The notes: generated by a model from the letters alone, not told the origin. A stretch of 64,000 nt of DNA from Streptomyces sp. NBC_00335 (GCF_036127095.1 NZ_CP108006.1:186001-250000); one strand, 5' to 3'. Positions 1-7,992 are shown, counted from the first letter of the stretch. Program-made: numbers and translations.

Positions 1-1
1 C

Positions 2-250
2 CACGCCCAGCAGTCCCCGGACGCCGAGGTCACCCTCGACGTCACCGACCACATGCTGGTGGTCGCCGTCGCAGACCTGGACCCGCGTCCCATAACCCTG
101 GCCGACGCCGACCGGGCGGCCGGGCAGGGGCTGCGCACGGTGGCCGACCTGGCACACACCTTCGGCGGCGACGTCCGTATCGAGCCCGCCACCGGCGGGC
201 GCGGCAAGACGGTCATCGTCCGCTTCATCCTGCCCGAGGGAACCCCATGA
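2..250 (+). CDS. ATP-binding anti-sigma-type regulator, 3' end only (HATPase_c fold)
   Basis: The frame is open from the window edge, so the N-terminus is missing. About 82 residues are visible. They hold the C-terminal half of a histidine-kinase-like ATPase domain: a GQGLRTV helix-loop that resembles the G2 box, then a VRIEPATGGRGKTV strand-loop and a final hydrophobic strand ending in FILP. The same GRGK...LP ending occurs in the separate ATPase protein at 1918-2343, so the two are probably paralogues. Such stand-alone domains in actinomycetes usually act as RsbW-like anti-sigma or signalling factors in the cytoplasm. The stop overlaps the start of the next gene (ATGA), which implies translational coupling. 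Partner and target cannot be deduced. Confidence 0.7.
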   Translation, partial: HAQQSPDAEVTLDVTDHMLVVAVADLDPRPITLADADRAAGQGLRTVADLAHTFGGDVRIEPATGGRGKTVIVRFILPEGTP

Positions 251-447
251 ACAGCAGTGAGCCCCAGGCTGTCCAGCTCTACGAGATCACCTACCTCGGT
301 GCCGTCCCCGATACCCGCACCGTAGAGGCGAGCGGGGTCGCAGCCGTCATCGAGCACGCCGGCGAGCACGGCATGAAGATCCTCGTCCGCCCGCACGCCC
401 CAGCCCAGGATGAACCCGACACCCGGATAGGAGGGCAGCCGTCATGA
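247..447 (+). CDS. Small hypothetical protein, 66 aa
   Basis: The ATG overlaps the stop of the upstream ATPase gene, and its own stop overlaps the ATG of the next gene. The three genes therefore form one tightly coupled operon. The product is acidic and soluble, has no signal peptide or membrane segment, and I do not recognise a family. The coupling and codon use support it being real. Confidence 0.6.
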   Translation: MNSSEPQAVQLYEITYLGAVPDTRTVEASGVAAVIEHAGEHGMKILVRPHAPAQDEPDTRIGGQPS

Positions 448-602
448 CGGACGACAAGCCCGCGCAGAGCAAGGCGGCGAAACAGGAACGGTGGCTGGCC
501 AAGGGCGTCGCACTGCGCGCCTTCTTCTACATCTTCGGCACGCACCTGTTCGCCGGATTCGTGTATCTGCTGTTCTATCTCGGCCAGCACGCGCAGAAAT
601 GA
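444..602 (+). CDS. Small single-pass membrane protein, 52 aa (DUF6126-like)
   Basis: The ATG overlaps the stop of the preceding gene. The protein has a charged, lysine-rich N-terminus (about 20 residues) followed by one hydrophobic segment, FFYIFGTHLFAGFVYLLFYL. This matches my memory of the short DUF6126 membrane proteins common in Streptomyces; no function is established. It is the last gene of the coupled three-gene set and is followed directly by a strong hairpin. Confidence 0.65.
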   Translation: MTDDKPAQSKAAKQERWLAKGVALRAFFYIFGTHLFAGFVYLLFYLGQHAQK

Positions 603-605
603 GAA

Positions 606-663
606 GCGGCCGTCTTCCGGTGTCAGAAGCGCAGGTGAACCCGCACTAACGGAAGACGGCCGC
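606..663. terminator. Bidirectional hairpin between convergent genes
   Basis: A perfect 14-bp inverted repeat (GCGGCCGTCTTCCG at 606-619, complement at 650-663) with a 30-nt loop lies between the end of the plus-strand operon and the end of the minus-strand ArsR gene. Position and stem strength suggest a two-way terminator. There is no U-tract, which is usual in high-GC actinomycetes. Confidence 0.6.
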
Positions 664-709
664 CGCATGTGGGGCGCGGCCCCGATGGGGCCTGCGCCGT
701 GTGTGCTGC

Positions 710-1045
710 CTAGATGTGGCTGGTGGCGCGCAGGTCGGCCAGGAGTTCGGCCTGACCTTCCAGGACGCCGGAGAGGATGCCGCGGGCAACCCGCAGCAAT
801 TCGGCGATCTGGGGGTGGGTCAGCTGGTAGTACACGTTGGAGCCTTCGCGGCGGGTGACCACCAGGTTGGCCTTGCGCAGGACGGCCAGCTGCTGGGAGA
901 GGCTTGCTGCCTCCACTCCGACCTCGGGCAGCATCTCGGCGACCGCGTGTTCGCGCTCGGCCAGGAGTTCCAGGACGCGGATGCGGACCGGATGCCCGAG
1001 CGTTTTGAAGAACTCCGCCTTGAGCTGGTACAGCGGTGTGCTCAC
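710..1045 (-). CDS. ArsR-family transcriptional regulator (paralogue A)
   Basis: A 111-aa winged-helix repressor. The hallmark helix GHPVRIRVLELL is followed by the recognition region ASLSQQLAVLRKANLV and the wing RREGSNVYYQL. It aligns along its whole length with the ArsR protein at 4486-4827. There are no cysteines, so classical thiol-based metal or persulfide sensing is unlikely. I prefer the GTG at 1045: an AGGGG lies about 8 nt upstream, and the N-terminus then matches paralogue B. An in-frame ATG at 1072 would add nine residues. The upstream region holds a copy of the palindrome also found before paralogue B and the aminotransferase, so auto- or cross-regulation is likely. Confidence 0.88.
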   Translation of the reverse strand: MSTPLYQLKAEFFKTLGHPVRIRVLELLAEREHAVAEMLPEVGVEAASLSQQLAVLRKANLVVTRREGSNVYYQLTHPQIAELLRVARGILSGVLEGQAELLADLRATSHI

Positions 1046-1141
1046 CTGAGTACCCCTGCCTCGACTGCCCATCTCATCCACCCAGAACCATTCGCCGAAG
1101 GGGCATCCGATCGCCCCTCTCCACACCTTGCGACCTCCACA

Positions 1142-1159
1142 ATTGCAGATCCCTGCAAC
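1142..1159. promoter_or_regulatory. ArsR-type operator, copy 1
   Basis: ATTGCAGATCCCTGCAAC is an imperfect palindrome about 100 bp upstream of the ArsR gene at 710-1045. It is closely related to the 18-mers at 4921-4938 and 6330-6347. Conserved positions are TTGCA...TGCAA. The role as an ArsR binding site is inferred from position and repetition. Confidence 0.6.
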
Positions 1160-1221
1160 TCCTGGGACCCGGTGGGCGGCCTTCGTGACGTTCGGACCCC
1201 TCAGAGCGGGTCCTTCGCCGG

Positions 1222-1443
1222 TCAGGCCTTCTTGAGGAACTCGGTCTTCAGGACCAGGCCCTTGACCTGCTTCGTGTTGCACTCGACCTCGCCCGGACGG
1301 GAGGTGAGGCGGATGTTCTTGACCAGGGTGCCGCGCTTGAGGGTCTCGGAGGTCCCCTTGACCTTGAGGTCCTTGATCAGGGTGACCGAGTCCCCGTCGG
1401 CGAGCTGGGTGCCGTTGGAGTCCTTGACGATGATGTCGCTCAT
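1222..1443 (-). CDS. PhnA/YjdM-type domain protein
   Basis: A 73-aa cytoplasmic protein equivalent to the C-terminal domain of the PhnA (YjdM) family. It has the family signature VKDSNGTQLADGDSVT and the IKDLKVKG...LKRGT...VKNIRL strands. The N-terminal zinc ribbon of longer family members is absent, as in many short bacterial forms. Despite the historical name (alkylphosphonate uptake), no enzyme activity follows from this domain alone. It lies between the ArsR gene and the STAS gene on the same strand, about 40 nt after the STAS stop, so it may be the last gene of the SulP transcription unit. Confidence 0.8.
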   Translation of the reverse strand: MSDIIVKDSNGTQLADGDSVTLIKDLKVKGTSETLKRGTLVKNIRLTSRPGEVECNTKQVKGLVLKTEFLKKA

Positions 1444-1484
1444 GGCGTGGGTGTCCTTGCCGTTCTCGTAGCTGGTGCTGGTGT

Positions 1485-1895
1485 TCAGGTGAGGGCGGGT
1501 GCGGCCGGGTGATTCGAGTCCGGCCAGTCATCGGTACGCCACTGCTTGACCGCGTCCTGGGCCCCGTGGGCGGCCAGAGCTGCGGCGAGGTCGCAGTGGA
1601 CGGCGACAGGCGGGCAGGTGGCATCCGGCACGAGAGAGCCATCTGCGGGTATCGCCGCGAGCTCCAAGCGTCGGCCGTTCTCGGCGAGGTGGCGTGCGGC
1701 CTGGGCGACGGCGATCTGCCCGCCGGCCGACCATCCCAGCAGTCCGGTCAGGTCGAGGATGACCGGGCCGGTGCCCCGCGCGAGCGCCCACCCGATGGCG
1801 CCGGTGAAACGGTCCACGGCGTCTGCGCCGAGATACCCGGCCAGGGACAGCACGCCCAGGTCCTCGCGGGTTGTGTACCGCCATTCGATCGTCAT
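1485..1895 (-). CDS. STAS-domain protein (anti-sigma-factor-antagonist-like)
   Basis: A 136-aa protein with a single STAS fold. The N-terminal strands WRYTTREDLGVLSLAGYL lead to the VILDLTGLLGWSAGGQ loop, where the antagonist family carries its phosphorylatable serine (here the serine in GWSAGG). The C-terminal 20 residues look disordered. It follows the ATPase-domain gene by 22 nt. An ATPase-type kinase and a STAS protein side by side is the classic partner-switch pairing, but no sigma factor or PP2C phosphatase is nearby. Confidence 0.75.
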   Translation of the reverse strand: MTIEWRYTTREDLGVLSLAGYLGADAVDRFTGAIGWALARGTGPVILDLTGLLGWSAGGQIAVAQAARHLAENGRRLELAAIPADGSLVPDATCPPVAVHCDLAAALAAHGAQDAVKQWRTDDWPDSNHPAAPALT

Positions 1896-1917
1896 CGTCC
1901 GTTCCTCGGTTCGCTCG

Positions 1918-2343
1918 TCACAGGGGGAGGGTGATCCAGATGGCCTTGCCGCGCCCGTCCGCGTCCGGCCTCACAGCGGCGGTGCCGCCCAGCTCCATCG
2001 CCAGCTCGACCACCATGGCCAGGCCGCTGCCCGGGGCGGTAGCAAGCGCCCCGAACAGGGCGGGCTGGTAGGGGTGGCGGTCATGGACGGCGAACGCGAA
2101 GGCGCTGGGCCCGTGCGCATAGATGACGGTGATCATCGGCGAGGACACGGCGGCATGGCGGACGGCGTTGGTAACCAGCTCAGCCAGGATCAGCAGCGCC
2201 GGGCCCACGCTCGGATGCCGAAGGCCGACCCCGCACTCCATGAGGACCAGCTCGGTGGTCTCCCGGGCGATGCGGACGGCCGAGCCCATGGCGGGCACGT
2301 CCAGGACGTGCCGGTATGGCATCGTCTCGACCCGGACACTCAC
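1918..2343 (-). CDS. ATP-binding protein, HATPase_c anti-sigma/kinase-like
   Basis: A 141-aa stand-alone GHKL ATPase domain. The N-box LAELVTNAVRHA, a degenerate G1 region around VHDRHP and the GSGLAMVVELA G2 box are visible, ending in DADGRGKAIWITLPL. It resembles the RsbW-like serine kinases that are abundant in Streptomyces. Its start overlaps the upstream PNPOx-like gene by 4 nt, and a STAS gene follows. The likely role is kinase or binding partner of that STAS protein; the target is unknown. Confidence 0.82.
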   Translation of the reverse strand: MSVRVETMPYRHVLDVPAMGSAVRIARETTELVLMECGVGLRHPSVGPALLILAELVTNAVRHAAVSSPMITVIYAHGPSAFAFAVHDRHPYQPALFGALATAPGSGLAMVVELAMELGGTAAVRPDADGRGKAIWITLPL

Positions 2344-2762
2344 CGGCCCGCCCCCGTCACGGTGCGGGCGAGGCGGAACCCGGACACCTGCTGCGGGTGC
2401 AGGCGCAGCAGGGTGTCGTGCGGGCCGTGGGTCCAGCCGGACAGGGTGCGCCGGTAGTGGGCAGCCTCGTCCGGATCGGCGATGACGTCCGCCGGGCCGT
2501 GCGCGCTGACCGTCCAGCCCGTGCCGGCTGGGGTACGGATCTCATCGACCTGGTAGGTCAGCAGGGCCCGGCCGGGAACGGTGGCGGCCTGGACGGGGGC
2601 ACGGACGATCAGGCGCCCGTACTCCATCACGTGCGCCGCGGGGCGCACGACGGCCAGCTCGCGCTGAACGTAGACGAGTCGGCCTTGGCTGGAGCCTTCG
2701 AGGAGCCACAGGGCCTCGGTACCGGAAACCTCGATCATGCGGCGGTCGGCGGGAACGGTCAT
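2340..2762 (-). CDS. Pyridoxamine 5'-phosphate oxidase-like flavin-fold protein
   Basis: A 140-aa split-barrel protein of the pyridoxamine 5'-phosphate oxidase/FMN-binding superfamily. It has the typical progression GRLVYVQRELAVVRPAAHVMEYGRLIVRAP, a VSAHGPADVI strand and a C-terminal GFRLAR. Members bind FMN, F420 or heme, and the exact cofactor and substrate cannot be told. The start overlaps the SulP stop by 4 nt and the stop overlaps the ATPase start by 4 nt, so it is translationally coupled inside the ArsR-SulP operon. Confidence 0.78.
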   Translation of the reverse strand: MTVPADRRMIEVSGTEALWLLEGSSQGRLVYVQRELAVVRPAAHVMEYGRLIVRAPVQAATVPGRALLTYQVDEIRTPAGTGWTVSAHGPADVIADPDEAAHYRRTLSGWTHGPHDTLLRLHPQQVSGFRLARTVTGAGR

Positions 2763-4489
2763 CGTGCGGCCTTCCGGATGCGGAGCGGTCGGTGCTTGAG
2801 CGGCAGGAGGCCCGCCTGCTCCAGGTGCTTGCGGGCCCCGGCGATGGCTTCCGGGGTGGTGGCGTACTCACGTCCCTCCAGGCGCAGCAGGTCGAGAGCG
2901 CCCACCGCGTCCAGGGCTTGGCGCTGGCCGGGGCGGATACCGGAGGTGAGGACGGCGATACCGCGCCGGTTCAGCTTCTCCACTGCGTCCTTCAAGACGA
3001 GGGCGCCGGTGGCGTCCAGGGTCGTGACGCGGGACATGCGCAGGATCACCACCTTCACGTCGGCGACCTCGGAGAGTTCCAGGAGGAAGCGGTGGGCGCC
3101 GGCGAAGAAGAGGGGTCCGTCGATGCGGTAGGCGACGATGTGCTCCGCCAGCAGGGCGTGCTCCTCGTCGCTGTGCTCGCCAGGCAGATCCGGGCGGAAG
3201 TCGACCTGCTCCATCCGCGCCTGGCTCGCCACCGCCTTCAGGGCGAGGGCGCCCGCGACGACCAGGCCGATGATCACCGCGTAGACGAGGTCGAGGACCA
3301 GCGTGGCGGCGGCGGTCAGGACCAGTACGACGGCGTCCGAGCGCGTCGCCTTCGCCATCGCCCGCAACGAGCCGACCTCCACCATGTGGATCGCCGTGGC
3401 CAGCAGCACACCAGCGAGCGCGGCCAGCGGAATCTTCGAGACGAGCGGGGCCGCGGCGAACACGATCACCGCGAGCACGGCCGCGTGGGTGAGCGCGGCC
3501 AGGCGGGAGGAGGCGCCGGTACGGACGTTGACCGCGGTCCGCGCGATCGCGGCCGTCGCGGGGACGCCGCCGAACAGCGGGGCCGCCAGGTTCGCGATGC
3601 CCTGCCCGAACAGCTCCTTGTCCGGGTCGTGCTGCTGCCCCACCGTCATACCGTCCGCGACCGTCGCCGACAGCAGAGACTCCAGCGCGGCCAGAGCGGC
3701 CACCGCCACGGCCGGGGCGAGCAGCGAGCCGAGGGCGGACAGGTCGAGGAAGGCGAGGGAGGGTGCGGGCAGGCCGGAGGGCAGGTCCCCGATCGGGGCC
3801 GCCCCGTCCAGGTGGAAGACCTGCGCGATCACGGTCGCGGCGATCACCGCGACGATCGAGAACGGGATCGTCGGCTTCCACCGGGCCCCTGCCAGCATCA
3901 CCGCCGCGACACCGGCCGAGAGACCGATCGCGGTCCAGTTCGGGAACGCCACGAACTCCACGAGCGCCCGCCACGCCACGAGCAAGACCTTCTCCCCCTC
4001 CGGCTTCTCGACGCCCAGCGCGTTGGGTATCTGCTGAAGTCCGATCACGCACGCGATGCCCAGGGTGAAGCCCTCCACCACCGGCGCCGGCACGTACCGC
4101 ATGTACTGCCCGGCCCGCAGCAGGGCGAGGCCGATCAGCAGGACACCGGCCATCAGCCCGACGGTCAGCACCCCGCCCGGCCCGTACTGGGCGACGATCG
4201 GCACCAGCACCACGGTCATCGCCCCGGTCGGCCCCGACACCTGGAGGTTCGACCCGCCGAACAGCGCGGCGAGCGCGCCGGCGACCACGGCGGTGGCCAG
4301 TCCCGCCTCCGCGCCGAGTCCGGAGGAGACCCCGAAGCCAAGCGCGAGCGGCAGAGCGACGATCGCCACGGTCAGCCCGGCCAGGAGATCCCGGCGGGGA
4401 GTGCGGCCCATGACCGCGAAATCAGCCCGCGCTGGCAGCACCGAGCGGACCCGCCCGAGCACGGAAGTCAGGAAGGCGTTCACAGTCAC
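2759..4489 (-). CDS. SulP-family anion permease with C-terminal STAS domain
   Basis: A 576-aa inner-membrane transporter. The N-terminal part has the SulP features RRDLLAGLTVAIVALPLALGF and SNLQVSGPTGAMTV, with about ten to twelve hydrophobic segments. The C-terminal 120 residues form a cytoplasmic STAS domain (YRIDGPLFFAGA...VILRMSRVTTLDATGA). Family members carry sulfate, bicarbonate or other anions; the substrate is not decided by sequence. The gene directly follows the ArsR gene with a 4-nt overlap, so transport is presumably controlled by that repressor. No carbonic anhydrase is fused or adjacent. Confidence 0.9.
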   Translation of the reverse strand: MTVNAFLTSVLGRVRSVLPARADFAVMGRTPRRDLLAGLTVAIVALPLALGFGVSSGLGAEAGLATAVVAGALAALFGGSNLQVSGPTGAMTVVLVPIVAQYGPGGVLTVGLMAGVLLIGLALLRAGQYMRYVPAPVVEGFTLGIACVIGLQQIPNALGVEKPEGEKVLLVAWRALVEFVAFPNWTAIGLSAGVAAVMLAGARWKPTIPFSIVAVIAATVIAQVFHLDGAAPIGDLPSGLPAPSLAFLDLSALGSLLAPAVAVAALAALESLLSATVADGMTVGQQHDPDKELFGQGIANLAAPLFGGVPATAAIARTAVNVRTGASSRLAALTHAAVLAVIVFAAAPLVSKIPLAALAGVLLATAIHMVEVGSLRAMAKATRSDAVVLVLTAAATLVLDLVYAVIIGLVVAGALALKAVASQARMEQVDFRPDLPGEHSDEEHALLAEHIVAYRIDGPLFFAGAHRFLLELSEVADVKVVILRMSRVTTLDATGALVLKDAVEKLNRRGIAVLTSGIRPGQRQALDAVGALDLLRLEGREYATTPEAIAGARKHLEQAGLLPLKHRPLRIRKAAR

Positions 4490-4827
4490 GGCGCCGGGAC
4501 CTCGGACTCCCGCAACTCCTCCAGCAGCTCGCTCTGCCCAGCCAGCACCTCGGTCAAAATGCGCCGAGCCGCCCGCATCAGCTGCGCGACATCCCCTCCC
4601 GCCAGCTCGTAGACCACGGTCGATCCGTCACGCACCGAAGTGACGATCCCCGACCGGCGCAGCACCGCGAGCTGCTGCGACAGCGCAGACGGCTCGACCT
4701 CGATCGCGGCCAGCAGCTCCCGCACCGGCATCGGACCGTCCTGCAACAGCTCCAGAACCCTTATCCGCACGGGGTGCCCGAGCATCCGGAAGAACTCGGC
4801 CTTGGCCTGATACAGCGGAACCGGCAC
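4486..4827 (-). CDS. ArsR-family transcriptional regulator (paralogue B)
   Basis: A 113-aa winged-helix repressor with FRMLGHPVRIRVLELL, the recognition region SALSQQLAVLRRSGIV and the wing VRDGSTVVYEL. It heads the operon with the SulP permease (4-nt overlap at its stop). It is a full-length paralogue of the ArsR at 710-1045 and also lacks cysteine. A near-perfect palindrome about 95 bp upstream (4921-4938) is probably its operator. Confidence 0.9.
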   Translation of the reverse strand: MPVPLYQAKAEFFRMLGHPVRIRVLELLQDGPMPVRELLAAIEVEPSALSQQLAVLRRSGIVTSVRDGSTVVYELAGGDVAQLMRAARRILTEVLAGQSELLEELRESEVPAP

Positions 4828-4920
4828 GGTCTCGCACCCTTCTCACCACCCCGAGCGGGGCAAATGCCTGGTGCTGTGCCCGCGGCTACCTACGGACACA
4901 GCCATCACAGCATCTATGAA

Positions 4921-4938
4921 ATTGCAGACTTCTGCAAT
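4921..4938. promoter_or_regulatory. ArsR-type operator, copy 2
   Basis: ATTGCAGACTTCTGCAAT pairs at 8 of 9 positions. It lies upstream of the ArsR-SulP operon. The 10 bases before it (GCATCTATGA) are identical to those before copy 3, so the promoter context is conserved as well as the operator. Confidence 0.72.
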
Positions 4939-5064
4939 TCACAGAAACGACGACCTCCCTCGGCTGGAGCCCGTAGCTTCCACTCAGGAGCCTCACCGCC
5001 ACCCCGCCGTCGAGGCCTTCTCCACGATGGCCGCAAGCCCTCTGCCCGCTGGCGCACGACGCTT

Positions 5065-6276
5065 CTAGGGCTGGCCATAACCGTCGAGGAAGTTCCCGAT
5101 CCGCGTCACGGCATCGGCCAGATCTGTGATGTTGGGCAGGGTCACGATCCGGAAGTGATCGGGCTCGGGCCAGTTGAAGCCCGTACCGTGCACGACCATG
5201 ATCTTTTCCTCGCGCAGCAGGTCGAGGACCATCTGCCGGTCGTCCTTGATCTTGTAGACGGACGGGTCCAGCTTCGGGAACAGGTACAGCGCGCCCTTGG
5301 GCTTCACGCAGGTGATGCCGGGGATCTGCGTCAGCAGGTCGTACGCCGTGTCGCGCTGCTCCAGGATCCGCCCGCCGGGCAGCACCAGGTCGTTGATCGA
5401 CTGCCGGCCGCCGAGCGCCGTGGCGATGGCGTGCTGGGAGGGCATGTTGGCGCAGAGCCGCATGTTCGCCAGGATCGTCAGGCCCTCGATGTAGGACGAG
5501 GCGTGCTTCTTGGGCCCGCACACCGCCATCCATCCGGACCGGTAGCCGGCGACGCGGTAGTTCTTGGAGAGCCCGTTGAAGGTGAGCGTCAGCAGGTCCG
5601 GCGCGATGGCGGCCGTGTTGGTGTGCGTGGCGCCGTCGTAGAGGATCCGGTCGTAGATCTCGTCCGAGCAGACGATCAGGTTGTGGCGGCGCGCGATGTC
5701 CGTGAGCCCGCGCAGCATCTCGTCGTCGTAGACGGCGCCGGTCGGGTTGTTCGGGTTGATGATCACGATCGCGCGGGTGCGGTCGGTGACCTTGCGCTCG
5801 ATGTCGGCGAGGTCCGGCATCCAGTCGGACTGCTCGTCGCAGCGGTAGTGCACGGCGGTGCCGCCGGCCAGGCTGACGGAGGCGGTCCACAGCGGGTAGT
5901 CCGGCGCCGGGACGAGCACCTCGTCGCCGTCGTCGAGCAGCGCCTGCATGGACATCTGGATCAGCTCGGAGACCCCGTTGCCGATGTAGATGTCCTCGAC
6001 GTCCAGGTCGATGCCCTTGGTCTGGTAGTGCTGCATGACCGCGCGGCGCGCGGAGAGCAGCCCCTTCGCGTCTCCGTAGCCGTGGGCGGTGCCCAGGTTG
6101 CGGAGCATGTCCTCAAGGATCTCCGGCGGGCACTCGAAGCCGAAGGCCGCGGGGTTGCCGGTGTTGAGCTTGAGGATGCGATGACCTGCTGCTTCGAGCC
6201 GCACGGCTTCTTCGAGCACGGGGCCGCGGATCTCGTAGCAGACATTGGCGAGTTTCGTTGACTGGATCACCTGCAT
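5065..6276 (-). CDS. alaA: AlaA-type PLP-dependent aminotransferase
   Basis: A 403-aa fold-type I aminotransferase of the alanine/aspartate group. It has an N-terminal EIRGPVLEEA helix, NPNNPTGAVY for cofactor contacts, CSDEIYDRILYDG with the ring-contacting aspartate and tyrosine, and SLSKNYRVAGYRSGW with the Schiff-base lysine. Length and signatures match glutamate-pyruvate transaminases such as E. coli AlaA. It probably makes alanine from pyruvate in the cytoplasm. It is a single gene with its own promoter carrying the ATTGCAAA palindrome at 6330-6347, which ties it to the ArsR regulators downstream. The exact amino-acid specificity remains unproven. Confidence 0.88.
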   Translation of the reverse strand: MQVIQSTKLANVCYEIRGPVLEEAVRLEAAGHRILKLNTGNPAAFGFECPPEILEDMLRNLGTAHGYGDAKGLLSARRAVMQHYQTKGIDLDVEDIYIGNGVSELIQMSMQALLDDGDEVLVPAPDYPLWTASVSLAGGTAVHYRCDEQSDWMPDLADIERKVTDRTRAIVIINPNNPTGAVYDDEMLRGLTDIARRHNLIVCSDEIYDRILYDGATHTNTAAIAPDLLTLTFNGLSKNYRVAGYRSGWMAVCGPKKHASSYIEGLTILANMRLCANMPSQHAIATALGGRQSINDLVLPGGRILEQRDTAYDLLTQIPGITCVKPKGALYLFPKLDPSVYKIKDDRQMVLDLLREEKIMVVHGTGFNWPEPDHFRIVTLPNITDLADAVTRIGNFLDGYGQP

Positions 6277-6329
6277 GACGGGAGCTTACGGCTCCACCCT
6301 CGGCTACCCACGGGCGCTGCATCTATGAA

Positions 6330-6347
6330 ATTGCAAACTTTCGCAAT
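6330..6347. promoter_or_regulatory. ArsR-type operator, copy 3 (aminotransferase promoter)
   Basis: ATTGCAAACTTTCGCAAT, with symmetric ends, sits about 55 bp upstream of the aminotransferase start. The preceding GCATCTATGA is the same as before copy 2. It is inferred to be bound by one or both ArsR paralogues. Confidence 0.68.
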
Positions 6348-6398
6348 TCGCGGATTCTGCGGTCCGCTGCCCCGATTCGGGCTGTACCGTTCCGGGCA

Positions 6399-6430
6399 GG
6401 GCCTCGCCGCAACCCCCGTCGGCGAGGCCC
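6399..6430. terminator. Strong hairpin in the 6.3-6.8 kb gap
   Basis: A perfect 11-bp stem (GGGCCTCGCCG at 6399-6409, complement at 6420-6430) with a 10-nt loop. It lies about 410 bp downstream of the FemX-like gene (minus strand) and upstream of the aminotransferase promoter. It is a likely terminator or insulator; orientation is undecided. Confidence 0.45.
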
Positions 6431-6840
6431 TCTGTAAAGCTCGCGAGCAGTTCCCACCCGGGAGCCTCCGCGAAGAGGCTTCCCGCGTTCACCCTCGACC
6501 CTCACAGCGTCGGCTCGGCGATCCGCAGCAAACCGCGACTGCTGCTGAGCCCATCGGCCTCGACCTACCAACGCGGCCAGCGGCCCCAGCCGGGACAGAT
6601 CCGACAGGGCGGCCGCTCGACTCCCCCGACCCACTCACCTGATCGCGAAAACCACTGCGCCGGCCTGCTCCTCAGGGCATCCGAGACCTGCGCTTCCTCC
6701 GAGGACTCGCGTAGTGCGGGGCCGACTGTCCCCAGGGCGCCAGTGGGGCCGAGCAGGACGGACACGCCAGCCGACCGTCCCTAAGCTGCCGGCCCGCGAC
6801 CGGATCCGTGTCCGAGATTAGGACGTGGGCGCGCCTCAAC
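6431..6840. other. Intergenic region without a supported gene
   Basis: About 400 bp between the hairpin and the end of the FemX-like gene. Open frames here have unconvincing codon use and no recognisable protein features. No tRNA-like fold or transposon end was seen. Confidence 0.5.
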
Positions 6841-7962
6841 TCAGCGGCGAGACATGTAAAGGTCGAGAGCCTTGTGAAGGAGTTTGTTGAGCGGAAAGTC
6901 CCACTCGCCGAGGTATTCGGCAGCCTGGCCGCCGGTGCCGACCTTGAAGCGGAGCAGGCCGAGCAGGTGGTCGGACTCCTCCAGGGTGTCGGTGATGCCG
7001 CGCAGGTCGTAGACGCTCGCGCCCAGTTCGTGGGCGTCGGACATCATCCGCCACTGGATGGCGTTGTTCGGCTGGACTTCACGCTTGCGGCTGGTGGAGG
7101 CCCCGTAGGAGTACCAGACGTGCTCACCAACGGTCAGCATCGTGGCCGCGGCCAGCACCTCGCCCTCGTGATGGGCGAGATACAGGCGCATCCGGTCCGC
7201 GTCCTCCGCCCGGAGTACGGTCCACATCCGCTGAAAGTAAGCCAGCGGCCTGGGGATGAACCGGTCGCGTTCCGCGGTCTCCTTGTAGATCTCGTAGAAG
7301 GCGGGCAGATCCTCGTAGCCGCCCTGGACGACCTTGACACCAGCCTTCTCTGCCTTCTTGACGTTGCGGCGCCACTGCTGGTTGAACCCGCGCTGGACCT
7401 CGTCCAACGACCGCCCAGCGAGCGGGACCTGGAATACGTAGCGCGGCTGCCCCGCGCTGAACCCGTCTTCATCACCCACCTCGCCCTGCTGCCATCCCAA
7501 ACGGCGCAGCCGATCGGCGACATCGAAAGCCCGCGGCTCGCACGAGCTGGCCTCAACATCGCGCAGCCGTCCTGCCCGCGGGTCTGCGATGGCGTCCTTG
7601 ACCGTTCCCGCATCCCAGCGGCGCACGATCACGGGCGGACCCATCTTCACCGAGAACGCGCCGCGGTTCTTCAGATAGGCCAGCATCGGCTCGAGCCACC
7701 GCTCAAGATCCGGGGCGTACCAGTCGATGACCGGACCTTCGGGAAGGTAGGCGAGGTACCGCTTGAGCTTCGGCAACGGCCGGAACAGCACGAGCGCCAC
7801 CCCGACGATCTGGCCGGCCTCATCAATCCATCCGAGACTCTCCGCCCGCCAGTCCGGCTTCACATCCCCCCACGAGGGCACCTGCATGTGACTCACGGAA
7901 GGCCGGTCGTTGATGAAGGCCAGATGCTCGTCACGGCTGATCGCTCGCAAGCGGAAGGTCAT
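6841..7962 (-). CDS. FemX/FemABX-type aminoacyltransferase (peptidoglycan bridge)
   Basis: A 373-aa protein of the FemABX family, made of two GNAT-like halves. Family-typical stretches include the N-terminal ...PSWGDVKPDW, the lipid II-side YLPEGPVIDWY, QWRRNVKKAEKAGVKV, and the C-terminal WYSYGAST...QPNNAIQWRMM and YDLRGI...GLLRFKVGTGG. In Streptomyces such enzymes add the single glycine from Gly-tRNA to the stem peptide of lipid II at the inner face of the membrane. Whether this is the main FemX or an accessory copy cannot be told. It is monocistronic and bordered downstream by an IS remnant on its 5' side. Confidence 0.85.
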   Translation of the reverse strand: MTFRLRAISRDEHLAFINDRPSVSHMQVPSWGDVKPDWRAESLGWIDEAGQIVGVALVLFRPLPKLKRYLAYLPEGPVIDWYAPDLERWLEPMLAYLKNRGAFSVKMGPPVIVRRWDAGTVKDAIADPRAGRLRDVEASSCEPRAFDVADRLRRLGWQQGEVGDEDGFSAGQPRYVFQVPLAGRSLDEVQRGFNQQWRRNVKKAEKAGVKVVQGGYEDLPAFYEIYKETAERDRFIPRPLAYFQRMWTVLRAEDADRMRLYLAHHEGEVLAAATMLTVGEHVWYSYGASTSRKREVQPNNAIQWRMMSDAHELGASVYDLRGITDTLEESDHLLGLLRFKVGTGGQAAEYLGEWDFPLNKLLHKALDLYMSRR

Positions 7963-7992
7963 GCGCAGTGCTCCTCTGTTCGAGGCGTCAGC

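Noticed and set aside
2792..4612. Plus-strand frame opposite the SulP gene
   Set aside because: His/Arg/Asp-rich translation typical of an antisense of a membrane protein gene in high-GC DNA.
6325..6642. 105-codon frame in the gap after the aminotransferase promoter
   Set aside because: The frame starts inside the operator, includes the hairpin arms and has no coding-like composition.
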